Positions 24,525 through 40,986 of a stretch of DNA of 60,000 nt are shown here, piece by piece. A program made the translations under genes and the position numbers. How positions within the stretch are numbered: position 1 is the stretch's first letter; each line of letters starts with the position of its first letter. Location of the stretch: NCBI GenBank assembly GCA_914767715.1, contig OU612065.1, forward strand, positions 4,652,001-4,712,000, written 5' to 3'. This stretch comes from Membranipora membranacea. Taxonomy: Eukaryota; Bryozoa; Gymnolaemata; Cheilostomatida; Membraniporidae. The notes under the pieces are model-generated. The model saw only the letters and a program-made list of their open reading frames with translations, was not told where the DNA came from and did no database searches.

Positions 24525-27500
24525 TCACTTGCTCTTATTAGCTGCTGCCCGGTGTCGAGGACGCTTAGCTTTTTCCCCCTTATTAGGTGACTTAATGCCA
24601 TCAACAGGCTTTCCTGCTTTAACTGGCTTGGAAGGTGTCACCATTTTCTTGGCTGAACCTGGTTTCTTGATTGGTGGTTGAACTTTGCCAGTTGTCATTT
24701 TCTCACCAGCTTGAGGCTTAGGTTTTCTTTTCCCCTGTTTGGGAGAAGGGACTGTTTCCTGCTTGTCACCAGATTGATCTCCATCGCTGCCGTCACCTGA
24801 CATGTCTCCGTCATCAGCTGCTGATAAGTCACCTGCCTCTGAGCCGGAGTCTGAGGAGAACTCGAGAGCTGACTCATCAGATCCTTCCTCCTCTATCTCC
24901 TCCACAGGCTCCTCCTCAGGCTTTTCTGTCTGTTTGCTGTCTGTTTCTTTCTTGGCAGGTTTTGTTTTCTTATCTGTACCTTTTTTGCTCACTTTGTTTG
25001 CAGGACCTGTACCTTTGTCACCGTTCTTCTGTATTGCAGAGCGCTTTTTTCCTTTTGCTCCTTTTGCAGCCAACATGTCTAAAGTAAAATATCACAGTAT
25101 CACTTGAGGCATAAATGAACGTGTACATTATCATAGTAATTTCAGAGAGTGTATGGGAGGTGTAAAGAGTGTATAAACAGGTACAGTGATCCATCCAGAG
25201 AAATGATGTAATAAGTAATACTGTAAGATTTTTTATCCTGAATGTAGGTAATATACCTTGCTGCATGCACTTACCTGTTATCTTGACTGGTTTCCCATCT
25301 TTGAATATAGTAATAGTACCATCTTTGCTGACTGACACTTGACCATTTATTGTGGATACCTCTTCAACTAACGGTTCCTCATTTTTCTCGGTTTGTGAGT
25401 CAGTTGGAATGTCAACTTGTGCTGCTTTCTCCGCTGAAACACATATCAGAGTCATATGGAGGTATAATCAAGGAAACTGCATGAATGTTGAATTTGAAAA
25501 CAAGAAAAAAAAAGCTCTACGCCACACTCAGTACTATTGATTTCTGACGGAACTGTAATTCTGTCGGTTGTAACTTGGTGGAGTATCTAATAATTGCGCT
25601 TTGTTGAGAACACTTGATCCAAATTATAAAGTTTTAATACAAACCTGAGCAGAGATAGATTGGTAGAGCTACACAACCACGTCGAAACAGATGAAATGAT
25701 CTGATGTTGTCTGCTCCTCCTGGTACAGACTTCATAATCTTATCGATAGCAGCGCGTACATTAGTAACCACTTCTTTGTCTTCGAGAGACAGCTGAGCCA
25801 CTGTTACGGAGCTGTAAGAAAGTGAACTTGTGATCAACATTGGACAAGGAACTAGTATTGCATCAGGGGGTTTGAGAAAAACTTCCTGATTGCATTATGG
25901 GATATATAAAAGCACCAAGGAGTTATCTTCTTTTGTTGTTAGAGCAAAATGAATCACACATCATACTATGCGCCTGCGTCTTTGGTTCGCAGACAATCGA
26001 TAAGCTGAATAGTACAGAGTATTTCACTCTAAGCATGTGGTTATCACAGGCAGTCTGAGTGACACAGCCATAGACATAACATACTTTCAGTATAGTATAT
26101 TAAGTCTATGGACACAGCTCATGGTATACATACTTGCTAGGGCCTTTACTGCTGAGTACGCACTGCTTTGTCTGTAGGGCTTTCCTCAATTCTCTCTCCA
26201 AAGTACCTCGTCTCATCTTCACAGGTGTGGGGTGTCTGCAATGATGCAGAGCAACATACAACTTCAAAAATAGTCTTACACTTACTTGAAAGTTTGTAAG
26301 TGCAACTCATCAAAATGATGATACTTTGACAAATGGATAACCATCACTATTACACTTATTATTGGCAAGTATGAGAACACACAAAACATTATTTTCAGGA
26401 GTGAAGTGAGAAAGGATAAACTTGTGAGTGACTTACTTTTTATTGCCATAGAAGACTTTACCAAGGAGCGAAGGAAGGAATCTCATTATACTATCATCAG
26501 CTAAGAATGAATCAAATCTGGATACAAGAGCTCTCCTAGACTCGTATGTTTGGTACTCCAGTTTTAACTTCAGCAGCGGAATCACCTGTTTAAAAAGATG
26601 GACGACAATAATATTGTTTTTCAGAGTCAAAAGAATCGGAATAATTATGATAGTGTTATGTAGTACTGTTGGGGTTTGGCTAGGCTTTAATTTGGTTCAA
26701 TGTAAAAAATCCCCACCACCATTTTGCAGATACATTCTGTTATGTTCAATTCACTCTAATAAGAACACTCACCTCAGTAATCTGTGACAGGCCTATCTTA
26801 CGCAGCTGATCTTCATACATAGCTATGGTATCATTGATATTCTCTCTCTGTCTCTTAGTTTTATCTGACCCCTCACCAACAAACAAGCATACGTCCTTCA
26901 TTTCAACATTGTGTGGCAAACATCTACAAACAAAATGAAAAGGTAACATAACATTTTACACAAATAAGTTTCGATGCTTCTGGTACTGGGTATGATCCAA
27001 ACCAATCTTGACAAGGTGTAAAGTCTGTTTTGTTCCGTGTTTTGTCATTGGATGTCACTAAGGAGTAGGTATCATAGAAGTCCTCTCATCATCAACTTTT
27101 GAATCTGATTACTCATTCCAAGTGTTTGTAAAGGATCAGGTTTTTTGGTATCATTCTAGAGATCTCAGTCTAGTTTAGAACATTATTCTATGTTCAAAAG
27201 CAGCCTGTGGCCCAGTTAAGACTTATTAGCCCTCAAAGTTGGGATGAGAAGGTACTAAAAAGGTACTATTTTTTTCCTTTGGAGTTGTGATCACTTGTAG
27301 AAAATAGTACCTTTTTAGTACCTCAGATTATAATGGGAATATACAGTACTTTGTAGCTAAGGCGTATTGTTATGACCAGGGAGTTACACCTTGGTTATGA
27401 CACAGTGGTTTTGATATTCTGCATGTGATATCAAAACACACAGAATTTATCTATTGAATGAATGAGTGAATACAAGGCATTATTTATCTGTCCCATGTGG

Positions 27501-30500
27501 TTTAGCTGGTAAAATGGGATAGTGTATGTATGACATTTCATAATTCAATGACAAAGCTAACAGAGAATTTCGAAAAGGGCCCCGATATGGTAGATGGGGG
27601 GGGGGGGGGGGTTCGTTCAGGCGCACGCACTCTGACTCCCCAAAAAAGTCTTCAAGCGAGGTCTCTTCGTCGTAACCGAAGGGCACGAAGGAAAATCCGC
27701 GGCCGATCTAAATCAAACATGGCCAAAAATTACAGCTCTAGCTCATCCGACAGTGAGAATGAAAATTACAGGGAGATTAACAGCTCTAGTAAGAGCAAGA
27801 TTGAATATCCTTTAGGAGGCATTTGTAGCAAATCGACGTCGAGTCCATGTGATTATCAGAGGGAAAATATCTCTGAGGTAGTCACACCACTCAAGTTTAA
27901 ATCTGTATGATTTCGGCCACTGGAAATAACCCACAGTGCTTTGGCAGATACAACATTTTCTGTTAACCATGGTTACTGCTCGAGATAGAAATTGGCAATA
28001 TAAAGGCAGATCAATACATCGCTAAGTATTTCAAGGTTTTGTTTACATTAATTAATGAATAGATGTGATTGTGGCTATGACATTCCAATCAAACTCCATC
28101 TTCAGCCCTCATGAAAACCAGTGATATGCTTCAATTATTAGCTTCATGAATAGCTGTTTTCAATAGAATTTCAATGGAAGATACAAAATTTACACAGGTA
28201 GATTGTGTGTTTTTATTGAAAATATGTATTTCCAAATCGCACAGAAATCTAAAATAAATTCTTTGTAAATCTCGACATTTTAAGGCATTAGGATGATGTT
28301 GAAATCCAAAGCTTGCAATGATTAATACTGAGTGATTTGAGGTTTTGACAATCTTTTCAACAATTTTTGCAAATATTCTGATGTTTAAACACTCAAGGTT
28401 TTTTTGGATAAACTGTGTTGTTTACATTGTTTAAAAACTAGAAATTACAAGTCACAAAGTAAATTCAACTCAATAAATTTGTCATCTAGTTGTTTCGGAC
28501 TTCAGGGTGATGTAAAATGTAAATGAATTTGACTGCCTCCTAAAGAGGAGTATTGATAATCGTGTGAGCAGTGGGATACCTGGAGAAACTTTCTATTTTT
28601 TCACTAGATCTTGTCCATCTGTGTGCATCACAGATACTCAGCACATCTTAACATAGACTATCAATATTACTGACTGAGTGCAGCAGGTCTTATGAGAGCA
28701 CATGTCACTGCACACAACAGTCACTTAGGAAATTAATTTGTCGAGTTTCTGAGTTATTTCGTCAGTATTGATCTGATTTGGGAGGCTAGTGTTGGGTAAA
28801 TTGCTAGATTTGGTACAAACTATAAAGCATTGCATGGACCATTTTTGGGTGAATCTGAAATAAGCAAGGCTTTGTCAGCAGGAAGAATCAATTGCTCCAG
28901 TATAATCTTATTTTAACAGAGCAAACAGTCTGAAATGAAAATCACTCATTTTCATGCTTGAAAAACAGCGGACAGGGAATGCGTCAAAGTCAGTCGTTGA
29001 TTGTAATGTACAGTGGTTCTTCTAATCTTTTCTTCGACATGGGCACATAACAGATATAAAGGTTGTTTTGATTAGCGGTCTCAACTCATCAAATAGTGTG
29101 TATACAAATTATAGAACTTTCTTTTGAACTTTTTATGTCATCAGATAGACTTGTGAGTGTCTTTGTCATTTATTTGCAAAAGTTGTTATCTAACCACAAT
29201 AGTCACTAATATTACAGTATTTCCCCAATAACAGGCTCATCACAAATCGCCTGGACTAGTTGGGCGGTGCATGAGTAGGCAACTCAATGTTGTTAACTTA
29301 TAACCCCCAAACCTACCAGACCAAATAACCCTGATGACTAATTTTATAGGCAAATGCATGTGTGATAGCTGTCTTAATCTGATTTCAAGCTCAAAAATGA
29401 TACCAAGAAACCTGTTCCTTTACAAACACTTTAAGCATCGAATTCGAATGTGATCCATTATGGACCCAAGGCCAATACGTTTTAGATGTGAGAAGAGAAG
29501 ACTAACATATCTTTTGTTATACTTACATTTTGATGATTTTGCTGTTGTTGTTAGAGGCCTTTGGTATTTTGTTGAGAGCAAACTGCAGCATAATATCCTC
29601 ATCATCCAACAATTGTTTATCTGAGTCATCTGCTCTTTTACGGATGACTTCTACAGCTTTAGTAATCTTTAACAATATGAACAATAGATAAATTCACAAA
29701 TTCATCAACCTCTGTACAAAGCTTGTCGACTTCTTATAAGAACATGCCAAGAAAAGTTTATGTCTCAGAATCAGCTGGATCCAGAGGCTGGTTGACAGTG
29801 TTTTTGATGTAACAGTTGGCCATGCTAGTCGGCAATCCTCCCTTCGACAAATCAATAGGATGTGCTACCTCATCTGAGCACAGACAGCAGGTCACTGACA
29901 GTTGATTTGATGAGTTACAGCCTTGTGTGTGTCTGGTTTGTGTTTGATGTGGTGAAGATGTGAGCTGTGCATGAACCAAGTTATCGCAGCTGCGCAGCTT
30001 CTGTACCTGCCAAATGCGTTGCTCAGATGTGTCACTTCTCTCTCGTTAGTCAGAATATAATATTCTGACCAATGAGAGAGAAGTGACTCATCTGAGCGAC
30101 GCAATTGGCGGGTAAAGAAGCTGCGCAGCCGCGATATCTTGGTTCATGCACAGCTTCCCATCTTCACCACAACAAACACAAACCAGACACACACAAGGCT
30201 GCAACTCATCAAATCAACTGTCAGTGACCTGCTGTCTGTGATCTGAGGTAAGGAAACAACTTAGGACATACTAGCTAAACAACAGTTTTTATTTCAAATC
30301 GTAGTTTACTCCAGCATACATATGGTTATAGTAGGAAGATACAAAGAACAACATGAAATGAAATACTAACTAGGTCTAATAGATACAGACAAAGGCTAAC
30401 AATAGAGACAAGTGTGAATGAAGAGTACGTGCACATGGAAGGGGAAACAATCATTCTCATCTTTACTTTACAGGCCGCCTGTAGTGTAGAATACTATTCA

Positions 30501-30759
30501 ATATATTTAACAATTTTGTTTCTATAGATAGATAATAGAAAATAATATCAACATAATAATTATGTTGATATGATTTTCTAATAATTGAATGGATGGTGGT
30601 GAAATAATTTTAATGTATTATAAATAATAATAATTTTAATTATTATTATATTATAAAAATGTATCATATGTACTGGGAGGGGGCTATGAAATGAGCAGCA
30701 TTACAAAGTTTAGAATAATCTACTACCTGTGTGTCTTTTATTTCAGCAAGGTCCTCCAT
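24525..30759 (-). CDS. RSL1D1: Ribosomal L1 domain-containing protein 1 (RSL1D1/Cic1-Utp30 family), 8 exons, 484 aa
   Basis: Exons in order: 30759-30727, 29666-29527, 26923-26773, 26585-26437, 26235-26134, 25811-25645, 25433-25275, 25078-24525; 1455 nt in frame. RSL1D1 is a nucleolar protein linked to pre-rRNA processing and to cell growth and senescence control. Seen: an L1-like fold from about aa 12 to 260 (ADDSDKQLLDDEDIMLQFAL, LPHNVEMKDVCLFV, SFDSFLADDSIMRFLPSLLG, KVFYGNKK). A tail of about 185 aa follows, alternating Lys-rich blocks (nuclear/nucleolar signals likely) with an acidic Glu/Ser/Asp block. Total length is close to human RSL1D1 (about 490 aa). The tiny first exon (MEDLAEIKDTQ) is inferred from an ATG followed in phase by GTAGTA; exon 2 has a weak acceptor. 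Convergent with CAMSAP and divergent from the MAP2K gene. Confidence 0.88.
27251..27322. repeat. Hairpin with perfect 22-bp arms
   Basis: The arm GGTACTAAAAAGGTACTATT (plus TT) at 27251-27272 is exactly inverted at 27301-27322 across a 28-base loop. Each arm also holds an internal direct repeat of GGTACTA. Confidence 0.9.
27530..27910 (+). other. 126-codon open frame within an RSL1D1 intron, function unknown
   Basis: The frame passes through a long G run (poly-Gly), then an Arg-rich stretch (SLRRNRRARRKIRGRSKS), then MAKNYSSSSSDSENEN and a Ser/Lys-rich tail ending TPLKFKSV. The part after 27719 has coding-like composition, while the G run is probably slippage sequence. It could be a nested gene, a transposon fragment or chance. 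I recognise no domain. Confidence 0.25.
29868..30250. mobile_element. 383-bp near-complete palindrome (foldback element)
   Basis: Centre TCAGAATATAATATTCTGA at 30050-30068. Arms of about 180-190 bp run outward with scattered mismatches and a few single-base gaps (for example CAGGTCACTGACAGTTGATT on the left is exactly inverted on the right near 30210-30230). No coding potential. Lies in RSL1D1 intron 1. Confidence 0.88.
30545..30571. repeat. 27-bp perfect AT-rich palindrome
   Basis: ATATCAACATAAT, one A, then the exact inverse. Surrounded by AT-rich, semi-palindromic sequence to about 30660. Confidence 0.85.
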
Positions 30760-32026
30760 CTCTCTAGCTATGAATGTACTGGAATAAAGAGTCTTATTCT
30801 CAGTAGATCAGTCCCAGAAGAATAACTGAAGACACACGTGCTTGATGAAGTTGACAGAGAGCTTAAATCTTTGTTGGGAATTGAGTAGGGCCTCCAAAGT
30901 AAGTGATAGAATGAAGTGAAGAATTCAGTTTATGTGACACAGTGATTCAAGTCAACAATTGTTTTAAAACCGGATGTTTACTTTTGGGATTTTTTAGAAG
31001 TGTACTGCTTTGACAACAGGTCAGCTTTCACCTCACTTTTCCATTCTTCTTGGTATATACTAGCAATAAAGTTGTGTAAACATGAATAATGGTGTCAATG
31101 CTTACCTGATTTGTCTTGTATTCCAGTTAGAACAGCAGTCTAGGAAGAAGTAGTGCTCCTAGTTAATAGTTCAATGTTACCCATCCCATCATCAGTTATG
31201 AATTGTTGTCATTCATTGCTCACCACCATGATGAGCTAATCTCAATTATTAGTAGGCCCTATGAATGAAGTGATACTTGGGATAAACAAGCATGTACACT
31301 GTCAAGGCATATTGCACCGAATCCCCTGGCCAATTTAAACAGCACTAGTAGGTAGTAGTAGTTGCTGTGACCCCTCCCTGGTATACACAAATGTTCAATT
31401 GGTTTTTGTTGCATGAGATGATGATGAGTCATGCAATGCTATGGGACAGTTTTATGAATAAATCTGGCTGGTTCACATTGTCCCAGTTAGTATTGGCATG
31501 ACATCACAGATGCTGATCTCGAATTGTCCAAGAAACAGTATGTCTTAGGTTCACATAACAAAACACATCCCAGAGTAGCAATTAAATAGGTTACCCTTAT
31601 TGTCTGCGGTAGTGCTGGGATAGTAATGGTATGTGTCCACATCGTCTAGGGTTATTACTGACATATCAGTAATTGGCCCCAGCGCATCCCATTGATGGAG
31701 CTCATTTATCTGTTCTAAGATATGGAATTATTTTCCTGTGTTGAAGCTTAAATCTCTTATATATCTATGAAAACTTCAATTAATTAATTGTTGAGTTATG
31801 TACCATTGTTGCACTCCATTTTAGCTGCATTATATTCCTGACAGCCCAGATCTGGCGACCACAGCATACGTTAAGCTTATGAATATTACATTTACCCATA
31901 TGAGTGGAGAATAAAATACATTTTAATTGTTATTTCCAAACAGGATTAATAGGCTTTGATCTCTTTGCAAGTCTTTGCTTAGAAAGAAGCCTGACAAGCA
32001 GATAAGGATCCCTCTGCTGTGACATT
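30760..32026. promoter_or_regulatory. Divergent intergenic region, RSL1D1 / MAP2K
   Basis: 1.27 kb between the RSL1D1 ATG (- strand) and the MAP2K ATG (+ strand), so it must hold promoters for both, possibly shared, plus any 5' UTR exons. I see no clear TATA box or recognisable element. Confidence 0.45.
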
Positions 32027-35000
32027 ATGTCAGCCAATGGATTCCCAGATGACTTGAACCGATCAATCAAGCCATCGACCTCCAGACCCCTATCGACCTC
32101 CAGACCCCTATCGAAGGAAAAGAAAAAGGGATTCAAGGGCACTCGGTTCAACTTCAAGGAAGAGCAGAAACCTGAGCCAATACAACAACAATCACCTCAA
32201 ATGTAAATAAACAAGTCAAGTGTCTCACTAGAGCTCAGCATATTTTTATTGTGTGTTATTTTCGTTGGGATTGGTGGACCTTGAGCTATGAATCCCAATC
32301 TTAGACTGTAGGAATAAATTAGTAAGTCGCCATGGATTGTCGAACCCCTGAACAGACTCACTAGGCAGGGCATACTCTGGGCCCAAGTCGTTGCATATAA
32401 CATAATATTATATTTATAGAAAAGTTAATTTTGAGTAACCTGAACTACTAGGTTGTAATATGAGGTTTGCTCTCCTGTTTTAGCCCTTGGGATGATGTAC
32501 AAACATTGACAATTGGTGGAGTGAAACAAAGATGCAGTCCATCGGATCTTGAAATCTATGAGCAGCTTGGCAAAGGAGCGTATGGAGTAGTTCATAAGAT
32601 GATCCACAAATCAACCCAACAGATTATGGCTGTAAAGGTATTATTCTGTACAACTGGAAATATTGAAGCCTTCATTTTGTGCTCAAGCCAATAGTGAAGG
32701 AGCAGATGTTGATTTGTTACAGCAATTAGTCAGTAATAGCTACTATCAGTAGCAATCTTCTGAGAGAATGTTGTCATATAAGTATGTAACAAGTTTCTCT
32801 CGTAAACAGGAACATAATTGAGACAAAATAATTTGGCTTCACTTTATCAACAGAGTTGAATTATTTACAGCGAATCCCATACTCGTTGAACACCAACAAG
32901 AAGAAGCAGACATTCATGGACTTAGATGTCTCTATGAGAAGCGGCTCATGCCCATACACTGTTAAGTTCTTCGGTGCTATGGTTGAGGAGGTAGGTAACT
33001 TACCTACCATTTAGACTTGGCCTTCTACTGATAATGGCCACAATTTTTAACTGACAGTTTTGCAGGAAACACAATTGAATTGCTGCAGTCCATCAAATAA
33101 ACTTCTGTGTGTCTTCAGTGCTTACTTATCAACGTGTAACATTGTCACCATAGCGTTAGCTGTCTTGTTTAATTTGAATAAAAACCTTACTTTTTTTATA
33201 TATAATAGACAATAAACAATACTTTATACAGGGAGAGATATGGATCTGCATGGAGCTGATGGACTTATCCATTGACAAGATGTCCCAGCTGGCATATGCT
33301 AACCAGTATGACATTACGGAGAGCTTTCTGAAGCGTTTAGCTTATAGTGTAAGTCTCCTTGATGAATAAACAGTTGATATTTCATGGAAAAATTGTTCCT
33401 GATTATGCACAGTACACACCTAGAACCGATGATATGGTCCGTCATCCATGAGTTGATGCGTTGTTCAAACTTACCAGCCATGCATCGATGCTCTGCAATT
33501 GAGAAAAATACATTTTAGATTGTCTAGTGTTATTTATCTTCACACTTTCCACAAAATGTGGGTGGGGACAGGTACGCCATTCTAAACATTGTAATGGGAG
33601 TATCATAAAATAAGATGAGTATTTAATCTCTTCTTGACAAATGGCCAAAAGTCAGTATCCTCGGTAAGAAATTATCTATCTAGAGATTCTTTGTTGACCT
33701 GAAATCTTCTTAGGCTCTTCAAATTTAACTCTGAGTATTCAGCAGTAACATTATTGATTCCCCATCACATTCTCATGAGTTTGAGTCTTCAACGGTTGTT
33801 TGTGCCGAACTCCCTGATTTAAACTTATCCGGTTTGCCTGCCTTCTGAGTAGCTCCTCATCTACATATTTTCCAGATTAACAGTAGAGAGGATGCAACTC
33901 CAAGTACAAGTAACTTGAACCCATTTTTTGTGCATTCGTTTCAGGTTGTCAATGCTTTGATGTTCCTGAAGACAAACCTCAACGTGATACACAGAGATGT
34001 GAAACCTTCAAATATTTTGGTGAATCGAGCAGGGGAGATAAAGTTATGCGATTTTGGCGTTAGTGGATATCTTGAAAACTCACTGGCCATGACCAGAGTT
34101 GGATGCAAATTTTATATGTCGGTCGGTATATCATTATTATGATCATTTTGCTATCCTTAATTTGACTTATGTCATTCACCTCTCACCTAGTTGTTGCGAT
34201 AAGCTCGGACCCCAATTGTGTGATTGACAGACTAACGGTTCCCTATAACAATTCAGTGACGATAACTAGCCTGTTAAACTTGTGCAAATGAGCAAATACA
34301 TAGTATATAGAAAGTGGAAATGAAATCATTTATTATAAGAAGTGCATTTGAATCCCAGACAAGATATCCAAGTGATACAAATATTAACATTATCATTATA
34401 GTTATCTCACTTCCTTGAGTCGATTTATTAAGATCAGATAGTTAAGTACGGCTGTAAGCTATATCACGAGTAAAGCAGAGTCAATAAAACCTTCATTACG
34501 GACAAAAATAACCAAATCTCCACACTGGCTGACCAATGCTATGTGAGCTCTGCAGATTCCAATTAACAATAGAAAGAATAGACAACTTCGAAAACAGAGC
34601 TGTACCCTGAATAAGAATGAGTTTTATGAATGTACATCAAGGACTACTTCATTCAATTTCAGTTATTTATTTGTACAATGGAGGACATTGCTTGTTGGTA
34701 CATTTACAAGATAAAAGGATAAAAGATAACCAATGTCATTATTGTGTTTCAGCCTGAAAGAATAAACCCGCCGGAGGGCTGTGAGGGATTTGGGATTAAA
34801 TCTGACGTATGGAGCTTTGGTATTAGTATGGTAAGTATTTTATTTGATGGAGAACCTTCCAGGTCTCAGTTATACTCTTTACAACCTAACAGTATATAAA
34901 ATAACAGAGAGTCAAATAAGTAATCAAGCAGGTGAAATTATATACACAATTAATGTACTTCATTGTGAAAGCTTGAACATCAATTGGATGTGTTCCAGAT

Positions 35001-35564
35001 TGAGGTTGCTACAGGAAGATACCCCTATGATCAGTGGAAGGATCCGTTTCACCAGATAAAGCAGGTGGTTGATGGTGAACCTCCTACACTACCAGAGGGA
35101 CGATTCAGTGATGATATGAGGCATTTTGTTGAACGATGGTAAGATGAGTGTCGGTAGACCCCATTTGGTGTACTGTGGGTTGTTGTCTAAATATGACATT
35201 ATACTCAACCTTTCAAAAGATATTTTATGAGTCTTCTTCTCTGGTATTGCTGAGTTCTTTTGCGTCCTACCTTCTCCTTCATGGCAACTTTGGAGCTGCT
35301 TAAAAATTTCAAAAATTGAAGTGCCGTTAAATATCAAGTGATCTAGGGTCTAAGATATATTTCAACTTTTGACCCACTTGAATAGCAGAGATTGTCAATG
35401 GACTATACCTATTTTATAGCCTACAAAAGGATCTTGACAAAAGAGCCAACTACCAAAACTTGTTACAGCACACTTTCCTGGCTAACCACGACTCGATCAA
35501 CGAGGAGGAGATTGTCTGCTTCGTATGCAACATAATCGACCTCAGCAAGAAACCAAAATCATGA
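32027..35564 (+). CDS. MAP2K6: Dual-specificity MAP kinase kinase, MKK3/6 (p38-activating) type, 8 exons, 368 aa
   Basis: Exons: 32027-32202, 32484-32637, 32871-32990, 33232-33348, 33945-34121, 34753-34830, 34999-35138, 35420-35564. The kinase would phosphorylate a p38-type MAPK on Thr-x-Tyr. Seen: Lys-rich N terminus ([14 protein letters not shown], a possible MAPK docking site), glycine loop GKGAYG (aa 88-93), Lys110, MDLDVSMR (MKK3/6-like), HRDVKPSN (205-212), DFGVSG (225-230), activation-loop S235 and T239 in SLAMT, PERINP, SDVWSFG, and a C-terminal DVD-type region. Odd: the usual GCKPYMAPERI reads GCKFYMSPERI, and exon 5 ends in a weak donor GTCGGT, the only choice that keeps frame. The N terminus has an 18-bp duplication (TSRPLS twice). 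Orthology to MKK3/6 rather than MKK4 is inferred from motifs; the symbol is approximate. Confidence 0.9.
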
Positions 35565-36397
35565 ACATTCTATTGTACTCATTATTCCTCGTGCATGTCT
35601 TACTAATGTGCGGCAGAATCATCTAGACTGAATAATACAGTGTTAGTAAAGGTTTTTATCTGTGCTATCCCCAACATCTAATTTTTACAAGTCGTCTTTG
35701 CTACGATAGTATTATACATTAATCAATTTGCACCTGACCCTCATGTAGCCCTCCTCTGTCCCTCTTTTTCACATATCATTTAATCTTGTCAATTTATAAT
35801 AACTGCAGGACAGTTCTTTTTGGGACACACAGTTCAGACCTGACAGGTCTTTATGCACTTTTAACACAAAGATAATATTTCAATTTTTATACTGCTGATA
35901 TTACAACTACTAGCTGCCATCATTCATGTAGGATTTTGTATTTTTTAGGACAATAGAATGCAAACGCGCTAACCTTTATGGCCTCAGATTTAGATAACTA
36001 TGCAAGAATTTTGTACCATATAATATAAATGTATACTTAATTATGACCGCATAAAGGTTCTGGGCCTTGAGTGGCAGTTGCATCTGTTGGAAATGTAGGA
36101 CAACTTTTTCATTCATGGCTCATTCCATCATCATTTTCCTTTTATTTCTCAACTTGAGTTTTAACACAAGCCTTACTTGAAATACAATTTTATTTACAGT
36201 GACACAAATTCATTCATGTGCAATTCGTATTAAAAACACTGATTGGTGAGACTCTACCTGCAAACTTACATGTTGAAAACGTATATACAAACTTGTATGC
36301 TGCTCCATGTTCATTTGAAACTATCTAAAATGTTGCATTTGGCGAGTGAGTCCATCAGATGGCAGTTATCAAAGCCATGAAACATGTTAAATCAATC
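35565..36397. other. Convergent intergenic region MAP2K / U2AF2
   Basis: 830 bases holding both 3' UTRs. On the - strand an AATAAA lies at 36194-36189, about 200 bases past the U2AF2 stop. On the + strand an ATTAAA is near 36228. No gene seen. Confidence 0.5.
36189..36194 (-). terminator. Poly(A) signal AATAAA, probable U2AF2 3' end
   Basis: TTTATT on the + strand, i.e. AATAAA on the - strand, about 200 bases past the U2AF2 stop. Confidence 0.45.

Positions 36398-40986
<4,589 letters not shown>

Larger units (their letters stand above)
26924..29526. other. Long RSL1D1 intron 2
   Basis: 2.6 kb. Contains a perfect 22-bp inverted repeat (27251-27322), a G14 run, and a 126-codon + strand open frame (27530-27910), all listed separately. 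Otherwise AT-rich with nothing recognised. Confidence 0.5.

Noticed and set aside
24802-25107. 101-codon + frame opposite the RSL1D1 last exon
   Set aside because: Antisense of a Lys/Glu-rich coding exon, giving Ser/Leu/Phe-rich translation; no independent support.
26068-26120. Weak hairpin around CATAGACATAACATAC
   Set aside because: Imperfect pairing in AT-rich intron sequence; not distinct enough from background.
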